Positions 1 to 12,900 are shown, counted from the first letter of the stretch. The stretch is DNA of 64,000 nucleotides from Lanius collurio (GCA_020086605.1 JACBWW010000003.1:9041870-9105869), one strand, 5' to 3'. Translations and numbers: made by a program. Notes: generated by a model from the letters alone, not told the origin.

Positions 1-1329
1 TGGTGCTGACAAAAGTTCATCTGCAGCCCCATCTATATGGGAATGTTTCCACTGGTTCGATTCTTCTCTAAAGCCAGTCCCACTTTCTGTTTTTGTTGCA
101 GTGACATCTGTGTGCTAGTGAGGAAAGCTGCAGTTTCCTAATGTGCATCTCTAAGCTCTTGTGACAATCCAAGCCTCTTACATTGTTGCACGTATCAGTG
201 TTAGAGCTGATCTAAATCCAGGTGGCTTGGCTGGCTGTTGAGTTTTTGACTGGGATGGTGAAAATGAGGGAAAATCTTGTGAGAAGGGAAAATCCATCTC
301 CTTCTGTCTCTTTTTTTCCTGCCTCTTTCTCTACAAGCTTCATGAAATGAAAGTTGTAGCTTTCAGATCTGTGTATTTTCAAATATTGCCTTCTATGGTT
401 GTTTTGTGTAAAGGAAAAATAAAAACAAGAATTTGGGGCCCTTCCAAAGTAAGTCGATTTTCTGTTTTTCCTTGAACAATTTTTTGTGCACAGACTTTGG
501 TATTTTAGCAGAAGATTTAGTTTTCTATACTTAATTTGCTATTCCTGCTTGTCTTCCTTATCACCATCCCAAGCTGCTCCTCCCACTCCAGATAAAATTT
601 AAGAGGGGGCTGGAGTGCCAGAAGTATCAGACTGCATCTCTTAGTCACCTCAGAAAGACAAGTTCTGTCTTTTCAATGAGTAAGTTAGAGAACAGAGGAG
701 CAGCACTGGAGGAGAAAAAAAAATTGGGGCTGTTTTTGAATGGAAAATACCTGTCACCTCTATCAGCTCTTCAGCCTCCAGACATGCAAATACTAATCTT
801 GTCCCAGAGTTAAAATATCACCTGATATTCTAACTCTGAAGTTCCTATTTCTGCTGGGGCTTTCCTGCCTTCCTCTCAGTGTCATTTGAACTGTATAATT
901 ATGTTCTGAATTATGTGAAATAATTACTTTCTCTAAGTGGGTTGAACTAGCCATTTGGTACATACTGCTCTAGATATAAATAATCCATCTTTAAGACAGA
1001 CTAGATGGTCTCAGGAAACTTTTATAGCACTTTTTTTTCTGTTGTGGGCATGAGAAAACTGTCAGTTTTTGTTTAAACAATGTAGTTCATAGGTTTTTCC
1101 TTTGAAAAAAATGAAAGCTTGTTTTTGACATCAGTTTCTTCTGCCCAAAACTTACTGCCTGCTGCTTGCCTTGTCCATGTAAGATGAAAGACTTTTGCTA
1201 CCTGCTATAACTGACTGATGGATGATGTGCTGAAGAAAAGTAAAAATCCAGTGTGAAAGTTGGACATGAAAGTTATTTAAAAGTTATGTTATAAAGATAT
1301 CTTTATCTAAAGAGGTCTCAAATATGTAG
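1..1329. other. Non-coding unique DNA, no gene seen
   Basis: This is AT-rich sequence with frequent stops in all frames and no recognisable exon, repeat or RNA gene. It has scattered A and T runs, for example around 715-722 and 1031-1038. A pol III B-box-like string at 54-63 has no supporting tRNA fold. Nothing more specific can be supported. Confidence 0.6.
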
Positions 1330-1520
1330 TTGTTCCAGGGGAGTTTTGGATTGGATATTGGTCAAGCAATGGAAGTGGTAGAATCACCATCCCTGGAAGT
1401 ATTTAAATAATATCTGGATATGGTACTTGGAGACATAGTTTAGTGGTGGACTTGGTAGTGCTGGGCTAGCAGTTGGACTCGATGAACCTAAAGGTCTTTT
1501 CCAACTGTAATGATTCTATG
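1330..1520 (+). mobile_element. CR1 retroposon 3' end, internally deleted
   Basis: This is a 5'-truncated CR1 (chicken repeat 1, non-LTR retrotransposon) fragment in sense orientation. The hallmarks are the block around 1381-1398 (gaatcaccatccctggaa), the stretch from 1438 that includes tagtggtggacttgg, the string gttggactcgatgaacct near 1472, and the terminal segment aaggtcttttccaactgtaa followed by tgattctatg at 1511-1520. From the family as remembered, the part before about 1360 (tgttccaggg, ttggatattg) also fits. A few tens of bases are missing between ttggatattg and gtcaagcaatgg, so the copy has an internal deletion. It contains only the untranslated 3' end with no reverse-transcriptase coding. 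Divergence looks moderate. The 3' boundary is firm and the 5' boundary is approximate. Confidence 0.93.
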
Positions 1521-4500
1521 GATGCTTTACATGCTTTACTGGTGTGTTTACAGCAACATCTGTGTAAGATGCTGTGCTTTGCTGCTGTCTGACTACAGTA
1601 AGGTTGGAGTTTTTGTAACTGGATCATTTGCTATTGTTACAGAACAGATTTATCAGAATAACAGTTACATCTGGGGGGTGAACAAGAAACAGGAATAGCA
1701 CAAATAACGTACTGTTATAGAGGCATATTGAAATGCTTCAGTAACAAGCTGGATAACAGAAAAGCTGAAATACACCATCAGCTTTTTTACTTAGGTTGTG
1801 CAATTAGATCAGAGACATCAATGTCACCTTGCACACAAGAGAAAATCCAGGAGCATCACAGGCTGAAGAGACCAGCTGGAGAGTAACATGATTGCACATT
1901 TCTTCCTGCCAGTGATGTCTCCTTGTCATAAGAATTGTCATTCTCAGTCCTCTTCTTTCAGAGTTCTGTACTTGGCTGTACATGAGGTTTTGTCCTGCTT
2001 ACTCACAAAATGTATCCACCACAGCTTTAGGTGATGGCTGGAATAGTTGCTGCTCTTTTGTGTTGTGAGCAGTAATGTGGTGACATAAACAGAAATGGAT
2101 CCTTCTAGGGTTATAGAAGAACTGCAATTAGCCCATAAACTTTTTTTGTCAGATTTATTTTCAATATTTACGTAAATACCTTGTTCTTTAAGATGTACAA
2201 AACTGAGTTGGGTGTTTCATGCAAACTACCTAAGTCAAAATTTCTTTTTGTATTTCTTGTTTCCAGTTGGGCCAGAAATATAATGCCTATGTTATGCCTC
2301 TATAACATCAAAATTATAGAAGGAATATAAAATAGTGGGTTGCTATTTATTTTTCCTTTTCCCCTGAGGGTTTGGTTTCTTGTGGCTGTATTTGTTTGAT
2401 TTTTTTGTTGATTCTTCAATACTGGGAAAAGTATTTGAGTACTGCTTCAATCTTTCAATCTGTCTGGGATGTTTTCCATTACAAAAGATACTGACTTTGG
2501 CTGGTTGTTAGGGGGTTTTTTGTTTGCTTTTTTCTATTTGTTTAGGATTTTTTAGTCCTGGAGTACCTGGATTTTCTCTCTTTCCCCTCAGCAGACAGTT
2601 TTAATTATTAAAAAAAAAAAAAAAAAAAAATCTGGAGTACTCCCTAGGTGTTGTTTAAGGACTTTTAAATTGATGCTGGAAAGAAGTTATTTCATGATTG
2701 CGAAAATCCAAATTTTGGAATCCTTTACCTCTTGTCTAGAACTGTTTGTGAAAAAACACCCTTCTTATTTGCTGGCTTGGAAGGATTTTGAATTTGTAGT
2801 GTGGTTGCACTTGGATTCATTGGCACTGTTGTAAAAATGAGTTAGGTGGTGCCTAGAGTGTATTTAGGAGTTTAACTGCGTAATATTTTAACCTACAGTG
2901 AAGGTAGGAAAATAAGAAAAGTTGGACTATTAGGTTTATACTGAGGACAGAACATGTTAAGTTTTAATGAGTTATCTGGAGCATAAAAGGGAACAAGCAC
3001 AGAATCAAAGAAGTAAGATTTTATCATTGTTGCAGAAAATAAGATCAATAATACCTTATTTTATCCTAAAGAAGGATAGCAGGATGTTGTTTTAATATTA
3101 TTGGAAGGTGAAACAATAGACTCCATGTTCGAAGATGTAGTAATGTTTGAGTTTTTGTAGTAAATGCTGATCTCAAAAATACTTTTGTTGGGAAAGATGA
3201 GCATGCATTAGCAAGTGTGATGAAAGCTATATGGGATCTTATACTTGCAGAAAAAAATCACCAAGAAAGTACTCGCCTTGGGTACTTGATGCTTACAGCA
3301 CATTAAGTGTATCTTTACAACTTTTTATTTAAGATTTTTTTTCTTTGTTTCTGTGCAAGACATCTAACAATTTTTAATAAGCTAGTATTCATTATTATTT
3401 GGAAAAGGTGGGGGAGAAAAGAAGCTGTAGGCTTGTAATTGATAAAACACTTGTCTAACCAGCAGTGAAGTTACAATGACTATTCCGAGAAGACTTCAAT
3501 TTTGCAGTAATGCTTACTTTCTTCACAGATTACTCTTCTCTGCCTCATATCAACAGGTCAAGAGAAAGGAGATAGGAGATAGGACATAGTCAAGATACAG
3601 CTTCAAGAATAAGGGAGTAGAGACGTCTTGTCTATTTTTCTGTGAGATCCCTTTAAGTGAGGCATTTGCTTCCCATGTAAGTAAAATAAACCCAACTGCA
3701 AATTTGCTAAGCGTGCAGCAGAGTCTCTCTTGACAGGAAACTTGAGGGAGGAGGTGATAAACTGTTGGCAGGTAAAAAAAAAATATTAGTTTTGGCTGCA
3801 ATGTTTTTAGTAATTACTTGAACAAGAACATCCTGACTTTTGTTACCCCCCCCAAATTCCTATCTCCTACCTGCTAGTATATGTGACATTGGCAGAATTC
3901 TGCCAATCAGCTGACATGGTTAGACATCATTCTGTCTCTGCTTGAGAAAATTCTTTTTTCATGTGCCCCATGAAATCCCCAAAAGGAAATGTTTGATGAC
4001 AAAAAGACAAACTTGGTAACTCATTAAGAGGTCATGTAGAAAGAAATTTATTCCTTTTTACAGCATTTAGACTTGTGCTTTCATTGAGAATGCAAATTGC
4101 CCCTTAAAGTATTTTCGATTCAGGATTTTCTGGGTTTTACTTTTGGTGTTTGTTTTGGTTGGTGTTTGTTTGTTTTCTTTTTTAAATAACTGAAGTACAA
4201 AAAGCCCTCTAGAATAATGATGAGTGCTGTAATTCTGGCAGTTTTTAAGGGAATGAACTATAGATTTTAGACCTTAATTGTAACCATGTAGGTGGCTTTT
4301 CTCGTCGGATGAACACATCTGATAAGGAGTTCAGCATCATAAGAATTCTGATTTGTCACATCTCTCAGACCTGTTCTAAAGTTTTGCTGGTCACTTAAGG
4401 GACTTAGGGGTGCACTTAAACATCTTCCTGAAGGAGTTTGCTCTGGAGTCAGGTCCAAAATCTTAAAAAGCTGTGGTGTGGGGCTTTTTTATTATTTTTT

Positions 4501-5383
4501 TTGTTTGTTTTAGTTTTCTTTTCCCTGTGCTAACAGATTGGGGAACCTTGATCTTTCCAGAATTTATTCTCTAGAGTTTTGACAAGCTTCCTTACCTCAT
4601 CTCATTGCAAACATTGCACATACAGTGAACACAAAAAGCACTGCTTGACCAATCAGCAATAAGCAATATAGTTCACTTGGTCAAGGGTAAATATTTCACA
4701 GAAAGATCTGTGTGAACAAAGATATGAAAAGGCTATTGTTCAAATAGTTTCCAATAAGATGCGAAAAGACATCCAGAGGATTTCTGAAGAGACTGAACTG
4801 CCTCTGTTCAATCATTGGTTAAGGTCTGGTTTTGTTTGTGCCTTGATATTTGTTTTAGTAATGTTCTGTCTCTGTGAATATATTTGGCATCCTGCAGAAA
4901 GCAGCTTAAATTGTGTGCAGAGAGGTGCAGTGCAAGACTCCTGATGGAGCACTTAAGGATTGAAGAGATTTGCATTCTGAATAAGAAGATCCTCATTTGT
5001 GTATAAACTAATATCATGGTACACTTGGCTACTGCATGGATTACCAGTGTTGGTTGGTGTGGGTTGTTTTTTTTTTCCTTTGCCTTGATGGGTCCAGTGG
5101 TAGAATAAAATATTTTGCTAGCTGAATGGATAACTATGTTTAAACTAGCAAATACTTAGTAATGAAGCATTTTAAGAAGCAAAACACCAGCACTGCAGCA
5201 CTTTCCCTTGGCAAAAATGGACAAAACCCTATAATTCTGAAATAAAACTCTTCTATTGAATAGAAAAAGTGGTACTTAAGCAAACATTGCACTGTTTGAT
5301 GCAAGAATAGAAATGTGGTAGTTCTTTGCTAACAGTGTGGAGCCCTGTTAAGTAGTAGGTGGGGTGTAGTTGCCTGACACTCC
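1521..5383. other. Non-coding unique DNA with T-rich tracts
   Basis: No exon or repeat family is recognised. The stretch contains a 21-A tract (2610-2630) and T-rich runs near 2500-2560, 4130-4190 and 4486-4525, where tttg-type motifs recur. Reading frames here, such as 4759-4944, are short, rich in cysteine and hydrophobic residues, and look like chance. No CpG cluster suggests a promoter. Confidence 0.55.
2610..2630. repeat. Poly-A tract, 21 A
   Basis: This is an uninterrupted run of 21 A preceded by ttaattatt. It could be the tail of a long-decayed retroposed sequence, but the upstream 100 bases match no family I recognise and no flanking duplication was seen. It is treated as a simple homopolymer. 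Confidence 0.9.
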
Positions 5384-5823
5384 TGTCATGGTTTAGGAAT
5401 GGTATTTCCCAATTTAGTGCTCCCACCAAAACCACACTGCTGCTTGTTCTCCCCACTTTTCCCCTCCCCTTCCCCACTTCCAGAATGGAGAGAAGGATTG
5501 GATGCCCAAAGGCAAAGATCATTGGCAGAGATAAGAACAGTTTACTGGAAACAGCAATGAGATAAGAAAATAAATGATAACAGCAAAAATTCTAATGGCA
5601 GTGGGTGCAAGAAAATAAACAACTCACAAGACAAACACAACCAAGAATAGACAATATTGGACAGCTCCCTGTGCCACTGAAGGAGCCCCTTCTCCCTGGA
5701 AGAGAGTCTTTTTGCTATGCCCAGGCAGTGATGTGAGGTGGTACAGAATAATCTCCATATCCTGGCCATGTCCCCTCCCGGATACTGGAAAAAATTAACC
5801 CTGTCCTGGCCAGAACCAGGACA
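5384..5823 (+). mobile_element. Solo LTR of an avian endogenous retrovirus family (440 bp)
   Basis: The element starts with tgtcatggtttaggaatgg and ends with cagaaccaggaca. The start and the reverse complement of the end agree as TGTCATGGTT/TGTCCTGGTT, giving the TG...CA termini and short imperfect inverted repeat expected of an LTR. The sequence reads gtgctcccaccaaaacc near the start, then a pyrimidine-rich block (about 5448-5482), then a central part with gataagaacagtttactgg (about 5530). No gag, pol or env sequence flanks it, so it is a solo LTR left by recombination between two LTRs, or a remnant. A clean target-site duplication is not evident (actcc on the left, cctgc on the right). A second copy of the same family lies in reverse at about 22580-22727. 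Orientation follows the remembered family sequence. The small frames inside it (5359-5565 on plus, 5542-5769 on minus) are chance. Confidence 0.78.
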
Positions 5824-6588
5824 CCTGCCTATGGAAAATATGTTGTAATGAAGCTGTTGCAGAAAACTGCAAAAGTCTTACACCATATTTAAGAGCAGCT
5901 ACTTTCTGCCTTCCTTTTTCTGTGTTGTCTTTGATGCAGAGACTGCAGAAGCCGCTTTGGACGCTTTCCAAACAGTTATTGAAATCAGTCTTCAGTAACT
6001 GTATTGGCTTTTACTGTGTACCAAGGTCACTGAGCTGCATGAGCACACAGCCCTGTTAAAAACAGGATTTGAGGATTTTAGAAGGTGTCTTTTTACAGTT
6101 TGAATAAATAAGGCATATAAAAGCATGCCATAGGTGTAAGTATTTACTACTTTTGTCCTGATCTTCTGCCTCTTTTTCTCTCCAACTGTAGTCCTGCTGG
6201 TCAGTTTTCGTATCAGCAGCAGCTCTCCAACATTTATCATGTCGAAGCTCTGAAAAGAAGGGAGGTAGGTATTGGATGCCCCACAGCTGCTGGCACTGAT
6301 AATTAGAAATTCAAGCGCATGTCTTTTGAGCAGGGTTGTGTTTTGTATTTCCACACAAAGGATGTGGTAGTTTTTGATAAAGTTGCTTGGTGTTTTCCTG
6401 GTGAAGCATTGTTCTCAGCAGAAACAAAATCAGTATGTCAAAAATTGACTCCATTTTGTCTAAAGCTTCAAGATAGTTATGTTTGAACTAAACTTTTTCA
6501 GCTTTTTGAGTAAAGTGGAATTTTAAAAGGACATACAGGTTTCAAGGTTGCTTTTACTATACCCACCACAGCATTTTTTCCACCATAG

Positions 6589-6634
6589 TATGAGGTCTGG
6601 ATTCAAGCTTATCCCCTACCTGCATCAGAACCAG
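6589..6634 (+). other. Speculative 46-nt exon bounded by good splice signals
   Basis: The sequence shows a pyrimidine-rich run and AG (gcattttttccaccatag) ending at 6588, then 46 bases, then cag|gtgagt with the donor GT at 6635. Two of the three frames are open across the 46 bases, and a third has a stop at its start. CAG/GTGAGT is a full consensus donor, but roughly one such 9-mer by chance is expected in a window of this size counting both strands. No partner exon is identified. It could be a lncRNA exon, a cryptic exon or coincidence. Confidence 0.15.
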
Positions 6635-7097
6635 GTGAGTGTTAAGACACCAAGATATGATTTGTTTTGGGGTAAACCTCTAATTTCTTCTCTTGAAGCA
6701 TTCTGCTTCATGCTCACACTGATGGAGACATTCAGTAATTCAGCCTAGGCTCAGGTGGGAAGGCAGAGGTAGAATTAATTTTGTCATGGCTGTCTTTGCT
6801 TCCTGTTTTAGAGGTAGATCTTGGATGTCTAGAGCAATAGTGTCAGGATAGTTTTGTGAATCTCAGGTACCTGTAGGAAAAGCACTTCTTGCAGAGTCCT
6901 TTAGACTGGTTGAGATAGGGCTTCAATTTACTTACATTAGAATATATAATGGAGAAGGACATTTTAGAGAAAAGAGCTTGTAACGAAGGTGAGCTTCTTT
7001 AAAAATGTAGTCTCATAGTAAATGCCTGGAGGAGGATTTGGGAACCTGCAGCCTGTGGAGAACATACAACCTATACTTCATTTGTTATGACAAAAGG

Positions 7098-7131
7098 TTT
7101 TTTTTTTTCACTTGGCTTTTTTTTTTTTTTT
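7098..7131. repeat. Paired poly-T tracts
   Basis: Two T runs (11 T at 7098-7108 and 15 T at 7117-7131) are separated by cacttggc. This is simple low-complexity sequence. No retroposon body is recognised on either side. Confidence 0.85.
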
Positions 7132-8698
7132 CATAATTTTTATTGACTATTGTTAAAGTCAGAATAACTGGCCAAAGAAGTTTCAAAGCTGTAGTTCCTT
7201 CAGCAAGGGTAAAGATATATAACCTTTTTGTAGGATTTCTGTGAACTCAGTGTGATTTTGTGTGGCCAGGCATCCCCAGAGATGACCCCTGCCTTTCTCA
7301 GGGGTATCTTTTCGTAAGGGGAACTTTCCCAAATGTACATAACTGTCTGAGTACCTTCAGCATTAACAGGCTTATTAACCACTAATCCAGCACAACAATT
7401 TTAAGTGCAGCTGCTACAGAAATGGACAATGAGGAAGCACAAAAACTGTGCCTGAGGACAGAAGAATAAATAACAGTGTAGTGATAATTGCCTCCTGTAG
7501 GTACTGCAATGTGGTAATCATCAGAAACCTATTCACTGTGTCTCCCTTTCCCTCTCTCCATGATGAGTTTCCTTCATCCCCCCATGCTAGCCTCCCTGAA
7601 ACATTTTAGAGAAGTTCTCTGGATTATGGCTGAAATGCTAAGAATAATTGGATAAAACATCGCTGTCAATTTCTGCAGAGAGAAATGCATTTATTGCCTT
7701 AGTTGAATTCAAGCCAAACGAAGCTTCTTCCATATAAAAGTTGTTAGATGAACAGATAAACAGTTGGGTAAAGTAATTTTGCTTTATCTACCTTCAGACA
7801 GGACAACAGGTAACAAACTGAAATGACTAAGGAATTGGAAATCTGTCACTCCAACACTGGCTTGTTTAATCATGGTCAAATACCTCATCCTCTGCATAAA
7901 CTGCTGAGCTCTCACTTGTTGTGTCTTACCTTGTCAGGCTGAGGAGCCCTCCCAGAGAAAGGTCACACTTTTAGCTGATGGCAGGTTGTTGCTGGCATGA
8001 GTCAGGGCAGGATGAAATCCTAATGCATGCATCTTCCAATGTCAGCTGGAATTCTCTGTAGGTGTGCAAGGAGTGGGAGATCAGCACTTCCAAATTAATC
8101 CAAAGTGCACAGTGGCTTATTGGCCGCTTGGATTTGATAAGTGACACACCTTGTGTCTGAAGCCCGGGATCTGACTGAAGGTTAGTGATGGCTTGCAACA
8201 ATTCTACTTTAAGAGTTGTATAAGGGTTATACAACTGAATATATATTACGAGCAAAAACAAGAAATCAGAAATCAAAGTTTTTAAATTGAGTGAATCACG
8301 GGAATTAGGGCAAGCTCAAGTGACTAAGCAAAGCTATTGAATTTGATACTCCATCAAGATATAAGAGTGTATTTGGTGTGATTGTGACTCAGCATTTGCT
8401 GGTGAGTCATTCCTCATCACCAGGACCTCAATGCTGTTGGTTTTCTGGCAGAAAAAGAAAAGATGAGTGGGAAGAGATTTAAACCTACAGAGAAAGTTTA
8501 AACTTCATGAATACAAACAAGAGGGGGAAGTTTTACCCCCAATTAGATTATTTTTCTTGAAAGACTTTATTTTTAACTTTTGAATATGTCATTTTCAGTG
8601 TAATGAGATGAATTTTCCCAGCATTACTTATAGTGGATGCTTTTCATGTTTTATTTCACGGAAAATTAATTTGTGACTGCATAAAATGATCAAACCTT

Positions 8699-8720
8699 AG
8701 AAAATCACAGAATGATTTAA
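8699..8720 (-). mobile_element. Possible CR1 3'-terminal relic, antisense
   Basis: The string aatcacagaatgatttaagg resembles the antisense form of the CR1 3' terminus (aatcacagaatgatttaggt in the family as remembered). The similarity stops after about 20 bases and the expected ttggaaaagacc does not follow. It may be a heavily decayed end or a coincidence. Confidence 0.25.
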
Positions 8721-9759
8721 GGCAATGCAGTTGGCTTCGTCCGTGGCTCTTTTACACAGATGAGTTTAAAATACTTCATACCAATAACTCAGTTGTGAGA
8801 AGACAATAATAGTGGAGAAGAACTGTAATCAATAAGTACAAACAGGACAATAAACAAGTCTGATAATATAAGTATTTAATGAACTATGTGTGTGTAGTAT
8901 AAACTGCAGAACAAAGTCTTGTCAGCAGTTATAATGTTCTGAGAAGTTGAGGGTTTGAGGGGAAATGATGTGAAAAACAGTGAAATCCTCACCTCAGCTC
9001 TGATAATCTGTGTGTTTATCATATCACAAGTCAGTAATGGAATAAAAGTGTAAGAGTTCTATCACCTGTATCCAGCCAGAGCGAGGGTGTCCCCCTTCAG
9101 CCATAGTGATGATCACGATGAAAGTGTTAATCTTTTTGTGAAGCTTTAGACTTGGCTATTAATAGAGATGGGTTTGTCTAGGGGGATGATTGGGTGTATT
9201 GGTGTGTTAACCTGTTGTACCAGATATGGACATCAGGAGCAAAAATCCTTTCTCCTTTCCTGTTCTATTTGCCAAGTCTTGCAGAGACCATGGGGGAACT
9301 GACTGTAGTTTATGTTGTAATGTACAGCCTGGGCAGCTGCTTGAGAGCACCTGGGGATCCCAAGTAAAAAAGTTCCTTGTGCTCCTGCTGGGCCAAGGCA
9401 TTGGCAGTGCTCCTGTTTTTTTTTCCTTCTTCCTATATCAAATTGAAGTTGTGTCTTTGGCCTTTTTATTGCAAGTCTTAGTATATTCTGATCCATTCCT
9501 ACCCATGTCTATGGTACTAGCTGTATGGATAGATTATAAAGAATTTACAGATGCAGCATCAATTCAAAGAAGTTGCAAAATCTGAGGTGTTATTTTAAAT
9601 ACAGCTTTGTAAACAGTTTTCTGCAGGTGATGATGCCATGGTGATTTTGCCTTTCCTTTTATACCCCATTTATATACCTTTTTATAACTTTTGTGTTCTT
9701 AGTGTTTTTCAGACTACATTCTTATACTTATTTTTTAAGCTAGGAGACTAAACATTTTA

Positions 9760-9990
9760 GAAGCTTCATAGTTAGGGATCAGAAAGCCCCAGAGCCCAAG
9801 GTTCTCTCCAGAACACATTTTGTAACTAAGATAGAACCATCCAGGGGAAAGTTCCCTGGGGAGGGGGGCTCACTTGAGCCTCTCATTGGGGAATCTTTGA
9901 TAGATATGCTAATTAGTAACACCTATAATGTTATACCAGATCCTCTGTGTGTGGGCATTGTGGTGGGCATCAGTGATGTGCTGCAAAATA
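9760..9990. mobile_element. Possible decayed LTR-like segment
   Basis: This compact block differs in texture from its surroundings. It contains ccaggggaaagttccctgg (9841-9859) with inverted ends CCAGGG/CCCTGG and an NF-kappaB-like core, then a G-rich run, then text such as cattggggaatctttgat that resembles avian retroviral LTRs. No TG...CA borders or duplications could be fixed, so the boundaries are arbitrary. It could equally be unique DNA. Confidence 0.22.
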
Positions 9991-12900
9991 CCTGAAATGT
10001 CATATTTCACTGGTCTTTTTTAATCAAAGAATGTGATAAAATCACTTAATGTGGCAAGGACACTGTCATATGTGCTCATTACTGGTTTTGTTCTCCAGAC
10101 TCTTGAGTTTGGTTTTCAGATGTAAGCACCTCCATGGGATTTATGAATCTCTGATGGGCATGTGATTTGCTACATTAGGTACAAAAGCACAAGAGTGTCC
10201 CCACTGGAAACTTCGACTATCTGGCAATGTTACATTAAGGAACATAAAAGAAGATGATTAGGCACAGACAAGGTCTGTGAAATACATCTGGATGATTTAA
10301 TAAATGAGGACAGTAATTTTTAAAGAATGTATAATTCTTTACTTACACATACTCTTTCAGCACTATGGGGAATTATCACTGGTATTTGATTTATGTTTAG
10401 AAGTAATAATATTTCTTATGCTTGTGCTTATATTGCATATAGTTGGTAATTTTCCAGATTGTTAGGTAATTATGTTTAAGTGGTGACTGAGATAATATGG
10501 AGCCTGGCTTAGAGTCTGTAGAAATGGATCTATGGCAAAGCCCATAAGACCTGATTCAAAAAGATATTTACTTCAAAAAGTCCATAATTAGTTTTATGCA
10601 AATTATAGAGGAAGATATCTTGGTAAAGCAGGGAGAAACGAAGGTCTCAAGTTAATAGTTCCTTTCATTCTTATTTTGTTACAGCACATGAGTCTGGTGA
10701 TGTCTCTGGCATAAGAACATATGTGCTGGTGTGAGCCCATATCTGCTACATCCTCACAACGTGCTGGTGCCGTGCTTTTGGATGAGATCAAGCAATGTAG
10801 GCCTGGAGATTCTACTTCAAAATGTTATCTAAGGATTTAGAATTTAAGAGCTGTTGAAAGTAATTGTCGATTTCTATACTTGCAGTGAAAAATCAGTGGC
10901 TAAGTAATGATTTACGAGGTTCCTTTATTTTTTTCGCCCCTCAAAATTATAATAACAAAGCAGTTTAATTTCATACACTATAGGGTATTGAGTATCTTGA
11001 GTATTTTACAAAAAAATGAACAGAGAGAACAGTTCTGGTTCTCATCGGCTTTTTGGGATCACATGTTTTGTCATTTTTTTCCTCGTTAGAACAAGACTGG
11101 AGTGTTTTGATGATACTGCACAACAAAATTGCACAGAAGTTGCCCATTTTCAGTTTTGAAAGGCCAAGATTTTAATTTCAGCTGCTTTAGCTAGGAACTA
11201 ATTCCACCATGTTGTGGATATATTCCAGGTGAAAACTTTAACCTCTTTCACTGAAAATGTTCTAATTAGTGCTTGTTCCAGCTTCAGAGTCTTTTAAAAG
11301 CAGAACAAAGCAGCAAACTGCTAACAGATCTGAGCCAACAAAGCTAAAGTGTGCAAAGGATTAGACCGAAAGACCCTAAGAAGCAAGGGTGTAGCCAGAG
11401 TTTAGGCCAGATCTAGTTTAGTCTAGAAATTCTGTTGGTTCAAACAAGGTATTTGTCAGTTCTTGTCAGTTGCTTGTCTAGGAACATCCCAAAATCAAAG
11501 CATTGTGGTATTATTACTGGAAATTTCTCAATATATCATTATTCTGCATGTCTTCACTTTTGATGCGTTTCTGTTGATTTGAAGCCAATATGAAAACACT
11601 TCCTTGGCTGGTTTGCTTAATAGGGTTTTATTCAGATTTTAATGGGAGGGAAGCCTTTTTTCACTATTAGATACAAAACATTACGAAATGTGAATGAGAC
11701 ACTGAGTGTTCAGGTCGAGTAAGGATTTTTTTCTTCCAAAAGGCACCAGCCTCAAAAGTAACCTTTTCAATATCTTTCTGTGTCTCTGCTTGCAAAATAA
11801 TATCTGCTACTTAGTAAGGACTCCTTGTTCCTCTTTGGGAGGCCATATTTACCCCCTCCACCTCATACTTCCAAGCAAATGCTTGTAATTTTATCAGTAT
11901 GGCCTTTTAACTGTTCTTCACATGAAAGACAAGGGAAGAGTAGGGGTGATAGTTGATAAATGTGCAGTTTGGGATTTTTGTCTACACTCTCCTGGTTTGT
12001 TGTCTTCATTTCTCTACTACAGATTGTAAGACTAGGATGGAAGATGAGAAACGCTATTTAGACTGCAGACATTTCAATTTGAAACTCTTTTCCCTGTCTA
12101 GCCAGGAGTAGATATGCTGGAAGAGAATGGATTATTTTTAGGATTTTTTTAAAGGATGAAGAATATTTTTCACTTGGAAAAGGCCATATAGGTGTTACAA
12201 CCCTTTTCCACCATTCACAAGGTGAATCAGAGTCCAGTTATGCTCTTCTGCACGTGCCTGAACTAGTGGTATTTGGGAGCTCTAAGAATAACAGTGATGT
12301 AAATGATATACTGTGAACGAGTTTTCCGGTGGGGTTATGGAGTTTTTCCTGGAGGAGATCATGCAACTTTATGGTTTTTGTGGTGTTATCTATTATGTTG
12401 CTGCAGCAATAAATGGATGCAGAAGACGAGTGTCTGTTACATGTATGTGTTCTATATTTAAGGCATTAGGCCACCACTGCCCTCCTTGCTTCTGGGAAGA
12501 GTTGAAAATATGGTAAAGGTGGAAGCTATTGCTATCAAATGTAATAGAATTTGGTTATGTGAAGATCTTTGTAATTTTATTTTCCTGTGTTCTTTGATAG
12601 TAAAGAAACACTGAAACCCTTTTCTTTGCTCTCGAAATGTTAGTATTTGTAGTTGCTCCTTTATAATCTATATGTAGCCAGACAGTGTCACTTTTATTGT
12701 TTTTAGTCACTAAAAGAAAGGATTCAAAAGATTAATGGAGGCCTTTTGTACACCTGACTTTGAAGAGTCCCTGTTTATGTCAGCAGTTAAATCTGTGCAT
12801 ATAGTCAAATAACCTCACTTTTCATTGATTCTTGCTCCCCTCCATCCCATACAGTTCGCAGTCAGCATAATGAATTGCATTTTTTCACATGGAAATTGAA

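Larger units (their letters stand above)
5824..9759. other. Non-coding unique DNA
   Basis: No supported gene. The stretch contains a possible short exon (6589-6634, listed separately), T runs at 7098-7108 and 7117-7131, and a weak CR1 terminus at 8699-8720. The part from about 7640 to 7870 has mixed composition with homeodomain-like TAAT and TTAAT motifs and no repeat signature. It could be conserved regulatory DNA, but that cannot be judged from one sequence. Confidence 0.5.

Noticed and set aside
54..63. GGTTCGATTC, a match to a pol III B box
   Set aside because: The surrounding 75 bases do not form acceptor, anticodon and T stems of a tRNA, and no A box sits at the right spacing.
9106..9120. 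gtgatgatcacgatgaaa, snoRNA C-box-like
   Set aside because: No matching D box or terminal stem was found at a suitable distance, so a C/D snoRNA cannot be supported.
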